A program made the position numbers and the translations under genes. The notes under the pieces were generated by a model. It was not told the DNA's origin. It ran no database searches and saw nothing but the letters and a program-made list of their open reading frames with translations. Positions 8,578-16,151 of a DNA stretch of 64,000 bases are shown here, in pieces; the stretch's first letter is position 1; every line of letters starts with the position of its first letter. The stretch spans positions 310,001 through 374,000 of the forward strand of contig NZ_WRPK01000001.1 of assembly GCF_009755815.1 (NCBI RefSeq), written 5' to 3'. Source of the DNA: Flavisphingomonas formosensis. Its GTDB lineage: Bacteria > Pseudomonadota > Alphaproteobacteria > Sphingomonadales > Sphingomonadaceae.

Positions 8578-8614
8578 CGGTGCCGACCAGCTCGGGGGAA
8601 GGCGGTCGGCACCG
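8578..8614 (-). terminator. Hairpin downstream of the ferritin-like gene
   Basis: CGGTGCCGACC (8578-8588) pairs perfectly with GGTCGGCACCG (8604-8614) around a 15-base loop, just past the leftward stop at 8624. The following bases on the minus strand (AATTAGAA) are AT-rich but not a clean U-tract, so termination efficiency is uncertain. Confidence 0.5.
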
Positions 8615-8623
8615 AGCGCTGGC

Positions 8624-9100
8624 TTATCGGGGCGACAGTTTCGCCAGCGCAGCCTTGTAGGCTTCGTAATGCATGCCTTCGTCGACCGCGATTTGGCGGA
8701 ACATAGCTGCGACCTTGGTATCGCCATCGGCCTCGGCCTGCCTGGCGAAATCGATATACATGGTGACGTTCTCGTAATGCTCGCCGGCCATCGCATCTTC
8801 GAGATTGGCGCTGTTCGCACCGCCGAGTTGCAGTGCCTGGGCCTCGCGGTCGAAATGCTCATTGGCCTCGATGTTCGCCGACTCTCGGAACAGCCTGGCG
8901 AGTTCCGGCTTGCCAGCAGCCTCGGCCTGGTCGGCGTAGCGAAGATATTTGAGGTTGGCATAGGCCTCGCCGTGCATCGCGGCCTCAAGATTGGCGCGCG
9001 TCTGTGCCGAAAGCGGCTTCGGCTCGGGAGGAGCGGCCATGGCACCGGTGGAGAGAAGGGCGGCGGCGCAGGTCGCCGCCGAAAGCAGGATTCGGTTCAT
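8624..9100 (-). CDS. Exported ferritin-like (rubrerythrin-type) protein
   Basis: 158 residues from ATG 9100. A signal peptide (MNRILLSAATCAAALLSTGAMA) is followed by a four-helix diiron-type domain. Glu-x2-His pairs appear in ANIEANEHFDREAQ and VDEGMHYEAYKAAL, with further Glu in MHGEAYANLKYL and MAGEHYENVTMY. Export of a rubrerythrin-like domain suggests periplasmic iron binding or peroxide handling; activity is not shown. The gene is divergent from the PepSY operon, and its promoter region carries the GTCAG repeat operator in its own orientation at 9156-9173. A longer frame to 9136 would add residues before the signal peptide and is not preferred. Confidence 0.8.
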   Translation of the reverse strand: MNRILLSAATCAAALLSTGAMAAPPEPKPLSAQTRANLEAAMHGEAYANLKYLRYADQAEAAGKPELARLFRESANIEANEHFDREAQALQLGGANSANLEDAMAGEHYENVTMYIDFARQAEADGDTKVAAMFRQIAVDEGMHYEAYKAALAKLSPR

Positions 9101-9155
9101 ATTGAAAACTCCGGGTTGCGCCGAGAGCGGCGACAACCGGCATCTCGACCGAAGT

Positions 9156-9173
9156 CCTGACGCATCCCTGACG
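9156..9173 (-). promoter_or_regulatory. Candidate response-regulator operator, copy 1
   Basis: On the minus strand this reads GTCAG-GGATG-CGTCAG, a direct repeat with 11-base spacing as used by OmpR-type dimers, 56 bases upstream of the ferritin-like start. The same pattern occurs at 9225-9240 and 12815-12830. Confidence 0.55.
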
Positions 9174-9224
9174 TTGCTTCGAAAATAACTCCGAAGTGCT
9201 GGTCGATTTCTATTTCACCGCCGT

Positions 9225-9240
9225 GTCAGCATTTCGTCAG
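9225..9240 (+). promoter_or_regulatory. Candidate response-regulator operator, copy 2
   Basis: GTCAG-CATTT-CGTCAG lies 64 bases upstream of the PepSY gene start and points toward it. It has the same 11-base spacing as copies 1 and 3. It would place the PepSY-b561-regulator-kinase operon under autoregulation. Confidence 0.55.
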
Positions 9241-9304
9241 CAGCGGGGACCAGATCGATCGAACCGGGCTCATCGCCCTACCTCCGACGATCAAGGATTG
9301 CCCC

Positions 9305-9586
9305 ATGAAACCTTCTCTTATGCTCAAGCTCGTTTTGACCGCATCTGCCCTTTCCATCACTTCCATCGCCGTTGCAGCGCCCTTGTGCACCAGTGTGCCG
9401 CAGGCGAAGTGGCTGACGCCGGCGCAGATGAAGGCGAAGATCGCCAAGATGGGCTACCGCGACATCAAGGTCTTCCAGGTTTCGGGTAGCTGCTACGAAA
9501 TCTACGCCCACACCAAGGACGGCAAGCGCGCCGAAGTCTATTTCAACCCGGTGACCGGCGCCGTCGTTCAGAACAACGTCGATTGA
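9305..9586 (+). CDS. Exported PepSY-domain protein
   Basis: 93 residues. A signal peptide (to about residue 25, SIAVAAP) is followed by a single PepSY fold: WLTPAQMKAKIAKMGYRDIKVFQVSGSCYEIYAHTKDGKRAEVYFNPVTGAVV. Two Cys residues could form a disulfide. Small periplasmic PepSY proteins often sit beside cytochrome b561 and two-component genes and may act as a sensor accessory or inhibitor. It is the first gene of a run of four: PepSY, cytochrome b561, response regulator, kinase. The next start is 2 bases after its stop. Confidence 0.83.
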   Translation: MKPSLMLKLVLTASALSITSIAVAAPLCTSVPQAKWLTPAQMKAKIAKMGYRDIKVFQVSGSCYEIYAHTKDGKRAEVYFNPVTGAVVQNNVD

Positions 9587-9588
9587 TC

Positions 9589-10191
9589 ATGGCTGAGGTT
9601 GGCGCCGCTCCGCTCGCCGTCCCTGCTGTCCCGGGCAAAGTTCGGGTCAGAGTGTGGGATCCGCTCGTCCGCATCTTTCACTGGACCGTCGCGGGCGGCG
9701 TCATCGCCAATCTGACCTTCCTGCGCCACGAGGAGGCGCCGCATATCTATGTCGGATATGCCGTCGTGGCGGCGCTCGCCATTCGGCTCGGCTGGGGCTT
9801 CGTGGCGCGCGGACATGCCCGCTTCGCCAGCTTCGTGCCGGGGCCGCGACGGCTGCTCGGCTATTTCGGAGCCATGATGCGGCATCGCGAACCGCGTTAC
9901 GTCGGCCATAACCCCGCCGGCGCGGCGATGATCGTCTTGCTCATGGCGCTGCTCGCCACGGTTGGCACGACCGGGTGGATGATGGGTCTCGATGCCTTCT
10001 GGGGTATCGTCTGGGTCGAAACGCTGCACGAGGTCACAGCCAACCTGCTGATCGGTGCGGTCGCGCTGCATGTGATCGGCGCTATCGTCGAGAGTGTGCG
10101 TCACCGCGAGAATCTGCCGCTCGCAATGATTACCGGCTACAAGCGTGCCGCGGAGGGGACGGATATCGATCATGCGCCTGTTGCTCGTTGA
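9589..10191 (+). CDS. Cytochrome b561 family (Ni/Fe-hydrogenase b-type-like) membrane protein
   Basis: 200 residues with four predicted membrane helices. It starts with the family hallmark VRVWDPLVRIFHW, and candidate heme ligands lie in IFHW, ARGHARF and LHEVTANLLIGAVALHVIG. It would carry b-type heme and pass electrons across the inner membrane. ATG 9589 follows the PepSY stop by 2 bases. The end overlaps the response regulator gene by 20 bases, tying redox protein and regulator into one transcript. A second family member lies at 12917-13591. Confidence 0.86.
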   Translation: MAEVGAAPLAVPAVPGKVRVRVWDPLVRIFHWTVAGGVIANLTFLRHEEAPHIYVGYAVVAALAIRLGWGFVARGHARFASFVPGPRRLLGYFGAMMRHREPRYVGHNPAGAAMIVLLMALLATVGTTGWMMGLDAFWGIVWVETLHEVTANLLIGAVALHVIGAIVESVRHRENLPLAMITGYKRAAEGTDIDHAPVAR

Positions 10192-10858
10192 AGATAATGC
10201 CCGGCTGGCGAGCCTGATTCGCGAAGGCCTCGACCGGCAGGGCTTCGCGGTCGACTGGTGCGAAACCGTCGACGGCGCCGAGCATGCGCTCAGGATCAAT
10301 GATTATGATCTGATGCTGCTCGACCTTGGTCTGCCCGATGGGGAAGGCCTCGATCTTGTTCGATCCTTGCGCCGGCGCCAGGACATGATGCCGATCCTGG
10401 TCCTAACTGCGCGCGGTGGGCTCGATGATCGGGTGATGGGTCTCGATGCCGGTGCGGACGACTATCTGGTCAAGCCGTTCCAGATCCCCGAACTGGCGGC
10501 GCGTTGCCGTGCCTTGTTGCGGCGCCCCGGCGCTTCGCTCGGCACCCATCTGACCGTCGGCAATGTCATCCTCGATTCGGCCGAGCGCTCCGTGACGGTC
10601 GGGGGAATACCGGTCGACGCCACGCCACGCGAAGTCGACCTGCTCGAATGCCTGCTCCGGCGCGCGGGGCATGTTGTTGCCAAACCGGCGCTCGAAGGCG
10701 CGCTTTATTCGATGGATGCCGAGGTTACGCCGAACGCGCTCGAGACGTGCGTGTCGCGGCTGCGCAAACGCCTGACCTCCGCCGCCGCTGACGTGCAGAT
10801 CCGCACCGTCCACGGCGTCGGCTACGCCTTGTTCGCCCCTGCCACCGCCCATGGATAA
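10172..10858 (+). CDS. OmpR-family response regulator
   Basis: 228 residues. The receiver domain begins MRLLLVEDNARLASLIREGL; the phospho-acceptor is D51 (LLDLGLPDGEG), with T79 and K101 (LVKPFQ) as the switch residues. The C-terminal winged helix (ATPREVDLLECLLRRAGHVV to NALETCVSRLRKRL, TVHGVGYAL) binds DNA. ATG 10172 follows a GGAGGGGACGG stretch and overlaps the cytochrome gene. The kinase gene overlaps its stop. The GTCAG-N5-CGTCAG sites near 9.2 kb and 12.8 kb are the obvious candidate targets (inference). Confidence 0.92.
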   Translation: MRLLLVEDNARLASLIREGLDRQGFAVDWCETVDGAEHALRINDYDLMLLDLGLPDGEGLDLVRSLRRRQDMMPILVLTARGGLDDRVMGLDAGADDYLVKPFQIPELAARCRALLRRPGASLGTHLTVGNVILDSAERSVTVGGIPVDATPREVDLLECLLRRAGHVVAKPALEGALYSMDAEVTPNALETCVSRLRKRLTSAAADVQIRTVHGVGYALFAPATAHG

Positions 10859-12191
10859 GGCCGGCAATCGCAAGCGAGGGCCGACGGGACCGACCCTGTT
10901 CCGTCAGATTGCGACCCGGCTCGCCGGGTTTACGCTCCTATTTGCGTTGCTCGACGTTGCGATCGTCGTGTTCACCTATAGCAGCCAGCCGGAATCGCTC
11001 GCGCAGGAACTGCTGACGCTGGAGGCCGGAAAAGCGCAATCCGCGACTGCCCTGGCACCCGATTTCCTTGCCGGCCCGCCGGGGGCCGAGCACTGGTCAG
11101 CCCGCTATGTCGACCGACGGGAGGTAGCTGCGGCGCAGCCAACGATTGGGTCGGTCTCTTCCCCCGGCACCCTGATCGATTGGACAAGGCGGGAGCGGGT
11201 GCCGGCCGGCTACCGGATAACGGGCGTTCGCTCGGTTGTTCAGGACGGCCAACGACACTGGCTGTTCATGCAGTTCGAAGGCGACGGCATCCGGCCCTAT
11301 GTTCCCGTTATCGTCAACGAGATCGTCCAGCATGTCGCGCTGCCGCTGATCCCGCTGTCGGCGCTGCTGTTGCTGTTCAACGTCGTCGCGGTCCGGCGGG
11401 TTCTCACGCCGCTCAAGCGGGCTGAGGCGGAAGTCGATGCTCTTGATCCCGAAAACGGTCTGTCGCGCTTGTCGGAGGTGACCGAGCCGCGCGAGGTGAA
11501 TGCCCTTGTGCGTGCCGTCAACCGAGCGCTGACACGCCTTGATGAATCGATGGCGATCCTGCGCGGGTTCACCGCCAACGCCGCCCATGAACTGCGCACG
11601 CCGCTGTCGATCATGCAGCTGTCGCTCGACCGGCTGCCTCCGAGCAAGGTGCGCGACGAACTGCAGGCCGATACCCAGCATATGACCCGTCTGGTCGGCC
11701 AGATGCTCGATCTGGCCCAGGCCGACGCTCTGGCGGTCGAGCCATGTACGCTGGTCGATCTCGCCGAGATTGGGCGCGATGTCGTGGCGATGATGGCGCC
11801 GAAGGCGTTCGCCGCAAACCGCGACCTGCGATTCGAGGCGGTCGGCGAGACCAGGGTGCTGGGCCATGCCGAAGCGATCACCCGCATCTATCGCAACCTC
11901 ATCGACAATGCGCTCGCGCACGCGCCTGGCGACACCCCGATCGACGTGACCGCAGGCCCTGGTCCCCAGCTGAGCGTGCGCGACTATGGGCACGGCATCG
12001 CTGACGAGGATTTGCCGCACATTTTCGAACGGTTCTGGCGCAAGGAGCGCCGGAAGACCGATGGCGCGGGCCTCGGCCTCGGCATCGTGCAGCGTCTCGC
12101 ACAGGCGCATGGCGGCACCATCACCGTCGAGAACCAGACAGGCGGCGGCGCGCTCTTCCGGGTTTCGTTCGCTGCGCCCGCGCAGGGCTGA
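10851..12191 (+). CDS. Sensor histidine kinase
   Basis: 446 residues. Two membrane helices (about 20-43 and 160-182) bracket a roughly 115-residue periplasmic sensor region. A HAMP-like linker, the H-box AAHELRTPL with phospho-acceptor H246, the N-box RNLIDNALAHAP, DYGHGI, IFERFW and GAGLGLGI complete the kinase core. It would phosphorylate the regulator encoded just upstream, whose stop it overlaps. The signal is unknown; the PepSY and cytochrome genes in the same operon suggest a redox or metal cue. Confidence 0.9.
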   Translation: MDKAGNRKRGPTGPTLFRQIATRLAGFTLLFALLDVAIVVFTYSSQPESLAQELLTLEAGKAQSATALAPDFLAGPPGAEHWSARYVDRREVAAAQPTIGSVSSPGTLIDWTRRERVPAGYRITGVRSVVQDGQRHWLFMQFEGDGIRPYVPVIVNEIVQHVALPLIPLSALLLLFNVVAVRRVLTPLKRAEAEVDALDPENGLSRLSEVTEPREVNALVRAVNRALTRLDESMAILRGFTANAAHELRTPLSIMQLSLDRLPPSKVRDELQADTQHMTRLVGQMLDLAQADALAVEPCTLVDLAEIGRDVVAMMAPKAFAANRDLRFEAVGETRVLGHAEAITRIYRNLIDNALAHAPGDTPIDVTAGPGPQLSVRDYGHGIADEDLPHIFERFWRKERRKTDGAGLGLGIVQRLAQAHGGTITVENQTGGGALFRVSFAAPAQG

Positions 12192-12263
12192 TAGAGCGAG
12201 GCGCAATCGGCAATCGAGGCTTACCTGCTGCCCTATATTCTTCTTTTTGCCGTCGTTCTCGGC

Positions 12264-12806
12264 GTGAACCTGATGCCGGCATTCGGCCCGCCGACATGGT
12301 CGATCATCGTCCTCTTCGGGCTCGGCACGCAGATGTCGACACCGGCGATCATCCTGACGGGAGCGGTCGCGGCAGCGTCGGGCCGGTTCCTGCTCGCGCT
12401 TGGCTTCCGGCTTCTCGGCAACCGCGTGTCGGTACGAACGCGGCGCAACCTTGCGGCAGCGCGTGCCGCTTTGGAACGGAACAAGCGCGGTGGCCTTCTC
12501 GCGCTGGCACTCTTTGCACTTTCGCCGGTACCGTCCGCGCAACTTTTCGAAGCCGCCGGCTTGACCCGCGTCCGACTGGCCGGCTTCACAATTGCTTTCT
12601 TCGCGGGACGGATCATTTCCTATTCGATCTACGCATTCACCGCGAAGAGTATTCAGAAAACTTCTATGGGCGACGTTCTTCTCGATGCTTTCAGCAGCCC
12701 GGCCAGCATCGTCATTCAGGTTCTGATGATCGTCGCGCTCGTTGGCCTGACCCGGATCGACTGGGCGCGACACCTTGGGGGAAACGCTCCGACAGACCGC
12801 CAATAG
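12264..12806 (+). CDS. VTT/DedA-like or small multi-pass membrane protein
   Basis: 180 residues from GTG 12264, hydrophobic, with an NLMPAFGPPTW motif followed by membrane segments and a charged middle (RTRRNLAAARAALERNKRGG). The frame is open back to 12195 and encodes a further helix (EAYLLPYILLFAVVLGVN) that probably belongs to the protein, but that stretch has no ATG, GTG or TTG. The true start may be a rare codon, or a base may be wrong. It resembles the SNARE-associated/VTT membrane family in pattern; substrate unknown. Confidence 0.6.
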   Translation: MNLMPAFGPPTWSIIVLFGLGTQMSTPAIILTGAVAAASGRFLLALGFRLLGNRVSVRTRRNLAAARAALERNKRGGLLALALFALSPVPSAQLFEAAGLTRVRLAGFTIAFFAGRIISYSIYAFTAKSIQKTSMGDVLLDAFSSPASIVIQVLMIVALVGLTRIDWARHLGGNAPTDRQ

Positions 12807-12814
12807 CGCCCGGC

Positions 12815-12830
12815 GTCAGGTCTCCGTCAG
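12815..12830 (+). promoter_or_regulatory. Candidate response-regulator operator, copy 3
   Basis: GTCAG-GTCTC-CGTCAG, with 11-base spacing, lies just after the VTT-like gene and before the second cytochrome b561. It matches copies 1 and 2 at 9.2 kb. Confidence 0.55.
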
Positions 12831-12916
12831 AAGTCGAGCCCAGGATCACCGCACCACGGAGGTGATCATTCTGACATATCGACTGCCAATTCACAGCCAT
12901 CAGCAACGATCCGCGT

Positions 12917-13591
12917 TTGGGATCTGCCCGTGCGGCTGTCCATTGGCTGCTCGTCGCCACGATCCTGGTGGCGTTCCTGTCCTCGGAAGAAGACAGCGCG
13001 CTTGCGCCCTGGCATGTCCCCGCGGGCTGGGTCGCCGCCGTGCTTATCGCATTCCGTCTCGTCTGGGGTCTTGTCGGCGGCGAACACGCCCGCTTCGCCA
13101 ATTTCCTGAAGCCCGGGCAGATCGCGCACCATCTTCGTGGCCTGTTCGCCGGCACGCCCGAGCGGTCGATCGGGCATAACGCGCTGGGCGGCCTGGCGAT
13201 TGTCGCCTTGCTCGGTACGGTCGGCGGCATCGTCTATACCGGCGCGACGATGCAGGGCGAAGGCGGCGAAGGCCTCCACGAAGCGCTGGCGAACATCCTT
13301 CTCGGCCTGATCGCGATGCACGTCGTCGCGGTCATCGCCATGTCGCTCATCACGCGCGATAACCTGATCCGCGCATTCATCACCGGCCGCAAGCCAGCGG
13401 CCCTGCATCCGGGCGTGCCCGACGCCCGGCCGCCCGCCACGCTGGCTGCTCCGCTCGCCGTGGCCGCCATTGGTGCTTCTACTTATGGAGCACTGGCGCT
13501 CGACCCCCTAGCCTTCACCCCCGGTGCGCATGCCGAGGCGGGCGAACGGGGCGACGGCGCGGCTGCGAAGGGCGAACAGGACGATGACTAG
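12917..13591 (+). CDS. Second cytochrome b561-family protein, probable 5' frameshift
   Basis: 224 residues from TTG 12917, with helices and histidines typical of the family (AAVHWLLVATIL, GGEHARFANFLKPGQ, LHEALANILLGLIAMHVVAVIA). The normal family start, IRVWDLPVRLSHW, is present but split. IRVWDLPVRLS reads from 12909 in one frame and HWLL follows in another; one extra C near 12941 would join them. A textbook Shine-Dalgarno (GGAGGTGATC, 12859-12868) lies upstream with no ATG in the right frame. The 3' end overlaps the VIT gene. It may be broken, or read correctly if a base is missing from the sequence. Confidence 0.72.
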   Translation: MGSARAAVHWLLVATILVAFLSSEEDSALAPWHVPAGWVAAVLIAFRLVWGLVGGEHARFANFLKPGQIAHHLRGLFAGTPERSIGHNALGGLAIVALLGTVGGIVYTGATMQGEGGEGLHEALANILLGLIAMHVVAVIAMSLITRDNLIRAFITGRKPAALHPGVPDARPPATLAAPLAVAAIGASTYGALALDPLAFTPGAHAEAGERGDGAAAKGEQDDD

Positions 13592-14285
13592 GCTTCACCT
13601 CAATCCCGAACGTCATCTCGTCTCGCGAATCGGCTGGCTTCGCGCGGCGGTGCTCGGCGCGAACGACGGCATCGTCTCGACCGCGAGCCTGATCATCGGC
13701 GTCGCGGCGGCGGCCGCGAAACCGGCAGACATATTGGTCGCGGGCGTTGCCGGCCTCGTCGCAGGTGCGATGTCGATGGCCGCGGGCGAATATGTCTCGG
13801 TCAGCTCCCAGTCGGATACCGAACGAGCCGATCTCGCGCGCGAGCGCGGCGAACTGGCGGGCAATGTCGAGGCCGAGGTGCACGAACTCGCAGGCATTTA
13901 TGTCAAGCGCGGCGTCGATGCGGCGACCGCCGACACCGTCGCGCGCCAGTTGATGGCGAAGGACGCGCTTGCCGCCCATGCCCACGACGAACTCGGTATT
14001 TCGGAAATGACGACCGCGCGGCCCATCCAGGCAGCGCTGACTTCGGCCGCGACGTTTACCGCCGGCGCCGCCTTGCCGCTGGCGATCGTGATCATCGCGC
14101 CCGGCGGCTGGCTGATCGTGATCGAAGCGATTGCCTCGCTCCTGTTCCTTGCTCTGCTCGGCGGGGTTGGCGCGCGCGCGGGCGGAGCGCCGGTGTGGAC
14201 CGCAACGCTGCGCGTCACATTCTGGGGTGCGCTGGCGATGGCGGCGACTGCGGGGATCGGATTGATGGTCGGAACGGCAGTATGA
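13584..14285 (+). CDS. VIT1/CCC1-family iron/manganese transporter
   Basis: 233 residues from ATG 13584, overlapping the cytochrome stop. Family features: WLRAAVLGANDGIVSTASLIIGVA in helix 1, AGAMSMAAGEYVSVSSQSDTERAD, then a cytoplasmic helical region and three C-terminal helices ending FWGALAMAATAGIGLMVGTAV. CCC1/VIT proteins export or sequester Fe(II) or Mn(II). Pairing with a cytochrome b561 and an exported ferritin-like protein suggests the locus moves iron out of the cytoplasm (inference). Confidence 0.9.
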   Translation: MTRLHLNPERHLVSRIGWLRAAVLGANDGIVSTASLIIGVAAAAAKPADILVAGVAGLVAGAMSMAAGEYVSVSSQSDTERADLARERGELAGNVEAEVHELAGIYVKRGVDAATADTVARQLMAKDALAAHAHDELGISEMTTARPIQAALTSAATFTAGAALPLAIVIIAPGGWLIVIEAIASLLFLALLGGVGARAGGAPVWTATLRVTFWGALAMAATAGIGLMVGTAV

Positions 14286-14340
14286 TGCCGTCGCGCCATC
14301 CCCGCGGCCTTGCCACCCCGCCGCCCACGCGCTTGCTCGA

Positions 14341-15567
14341 GTGACAGCGCTCGCGCTTCTCGGCTATATTTCCGCGGCCCTGCTGGTTCAGGTGGCGCTT
14401 GCCATCGCTATAGCGATTCATCGCAGAGCTTTGACATCAAGGCAGGCTGCCGCGGTCGATCCCCACCGCCCGGCCGGGAGCGGGGCGGCCTGGGCCGGCC
14501 TTCGCGCGTTTCGCGTACGTCGCCGAGACTATGAAGACGATGCGCTCGGCCAATGCTCCTTCTATCTCGAGCCGGTCGATGGCGCTCCGTTGCCACCCTA
14601 CAAGGCCGGACAGTTCCTGACCGTTCAGCTTGACCTGCCCGACCCTCGGGGCACCTTCCGACAGGTCACGCGCTGCTACTCGCTGTCCGATAGCCCCAAT
14701 TCGGATAATTATCGCATCACCATCAAGCGTATCCCGCCCCCCGTTGACCGGCCCGAACTCCCGCCAGGGCTCGTCTCCGGGCATTTCCACGATCACGTCT
14801 TTCCTGGTTCGATCGTGCAGCTGCGCGCGCCGGCTGGCACCTTCGGCCTTGATGATGAGCCCAATGTCCCCGCCGTCCTGATCGCCGGCGGCATTGGTAT
14901 CACGCCGCTCTTCGCCATGGCGCGCGAGGCGCTTGCCAGGCAGCCCGATCGTGCGATCCATCTTGTCTACGGCGTGCGCGACAGCCGCGAGCTGGTGTTC
15001 GAAGCAGCGATCGATGCAATGCGCACGCAGCATCCCCATTTTCGGGTCACCATCGTCCAGAGCTGCCCATTGTCCGGTGAAGCGGGTGGGCCGGATTGTC
15101 AGGCGACGGGCTTCATTGATATTCCGCTGCTGCAGCGCGTTCTGGCGCAAGGACGCCACCATTTTTATGTCTGCGGACCGCCGCCGATGATGGCGAGCCT
15201 GGTTCCCGCCTTGCGCGTCTGGACAGGGGACGACGCCGCGGTGCGATATGAGGCGTTTGGCCCCGCATCGCTTGCGTCGGCTGAGGCCATCGCCGCGATG
15301 CCGCTCGATCGGCCGCTGGCGGTGCGTTTTTCCCGGTCGGGGCGGACGCTGAGCTGGACCGGAGAGGAGACCAACCTGCTCGACTTCGCCGAGCACCACG
15401 GGGTCGAGGTCGAGTCCGGCTGCCGGTCGGGCAGCTGCGGAACATGCGAAACCACGATCGGCACCGGCGAGGTCCGCTATGCGCAACCACCGTCCTTCGA
15501 GGTCGCCCGCGGTCGCTGTCTGCTCTGCGTCGGCGCGCCGGTCGGCGATCTGGTGCTTGAGGCATGA
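14341..15567 (+). CDS. Membrane-anchored NAD(P)H-flavin reductase with C-terminal 2Fe-2S ferredoxin domain
   Basis: 408 residues. One N-terminal helix (LLGYISAALLVQVALAIAIAI) is followed by an FAD-binding barrel (RCYSLSDSP), an NAD(P)H-binding domain (IAGGIGITPLFAMAREAL, FYVCGPPPMM) and a plant-type ferredoxin domain with cluster ligands CRSGSCGTC and a fourth Cys in CLLCVGAP. Electrons would flow from NAD(P)H through FAD to the 2Fe-2S cluster at the membrane. The start is GTG 14341. The stop overlaps the next gene in ATGA. No catalytic oxygenase partner is encoded nearby, so the adjacent cytochromes are the likely acceptors. Confidence 0.88.
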   Translation: MTALALLGYISAALLVQVALAIAIAIHRRALTSRQAAAVDPHRPAGSGAAWAGLRAFRVRRRDYEDDALGQCSFYLEPVDGAPLPPYKAGQFLTVQLDLPDPRGTFRQVTRCYSLSDSPNSDNYRITIKRIPPPVDRPELPPGLVSGHFHDHVFPGSIVQLRAPAGTFGLDDEPNVPAVLIAGGIGITPLFAMAREALARQPDRAIHLVYGVRDSRELVFEAAIDAMRTQHPHFRVTIVQSCPLSGEAGGPDCQATGFIDIPLLQRVLAQGRHHFYVCGPPPMMASLVPALRVWTGDDAAVRYEAFGPASLASAEAIAAMPLDRPLAVRFSRSGRTLSWTGEETNLLDFAEHHGVEVESGCRSGSCGTCETTIGTGEVRYAQPPSFEVARGRCLLCVGAPVGDLVLEA

Positions 15568-16151
15568 GCGGATGGCGCACCAGCCTGATGAGCCGGGAGG
15601 TCATTCCCTTCTACGTCTCGCTCGCCCTGCTCGGCGGCGCGGCGCTGGCGCTCGATGCGCTGCTGCACCTGTCGAACATGGTCTGGGTCGGACGCTATCT
15701 CGGCATACCCGGCGTGCTGCTGATCATCGCCTCGACCGGCTATTCGCTGCGCAAGCACAAGCTGATCAATTCGGGCAAGCCCGCCACGCTGCTGCGCTGG
15801 CACGAACGCCTCGCCTGGGCCGGGTCGCTGCTGATCCTCATCCACGCCGGCATCCATTTCAACGCGATCCTCGCCTGGCTGGCGGTCTGGGCGATGCTGA
15901 TCAACGTCGCCAGCGGCCTGACCGGCAAATTCCTGCTCGGGCGGTCACGCAAGCGACTCGAGGCGACCCGTGCCGGACTGCGGGCGCAGGGCCTGTCGTC
16001 GGAAGAAGTTGATGACCGGACTCACTGGGACAGCCTGACCTTCGATGCCGTCAAGCAGTGGCGGGTCGTCCACCTGCCCATCACGCTGGCGTTCGCGGTG
16101 CTGGCGCTTGCCCATATCATCGCGATTTTCCTGTTCTGGGGCTGGAAATGA
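15564..16151 (+). CDS. Four-helix membrane b-type cytochrome-like protein
   Basis: 195 residues, coupled to the reductase by ATGA and to the octaheme gene by a 4-base overlap. Four hydrophobic helices carry paired histidines: RWHERLAWAGSLLILIHAGIHF and VVHLPITLAFAVLALAHIIAIF. The pattern resembles ferric-reductase or b-type cytochrome membrane domains. By position it would relay electrons from the cytoplasmic reductase to the periplasmic octaheme cytochrome. Heme binding is inferred from the histidines only. Confidence 0.75.
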   Translation: MSGWRTSLMSREVIPFYVSLALLGGAALALDALLHLSNMVWVGRYLGIPGVLLIIASTGYSLRKHKLINSGKPATLLRWHERLAWAGSLLILIHAGIHFNAILAWLAVWAMLINVASGLTGKFLLGRSRKRLEATRAGLRAQGLSSEEVDDRTHWDSLTFDAVKQWRVVHLPITLAFAVLALAHIIAIFLFWGWK

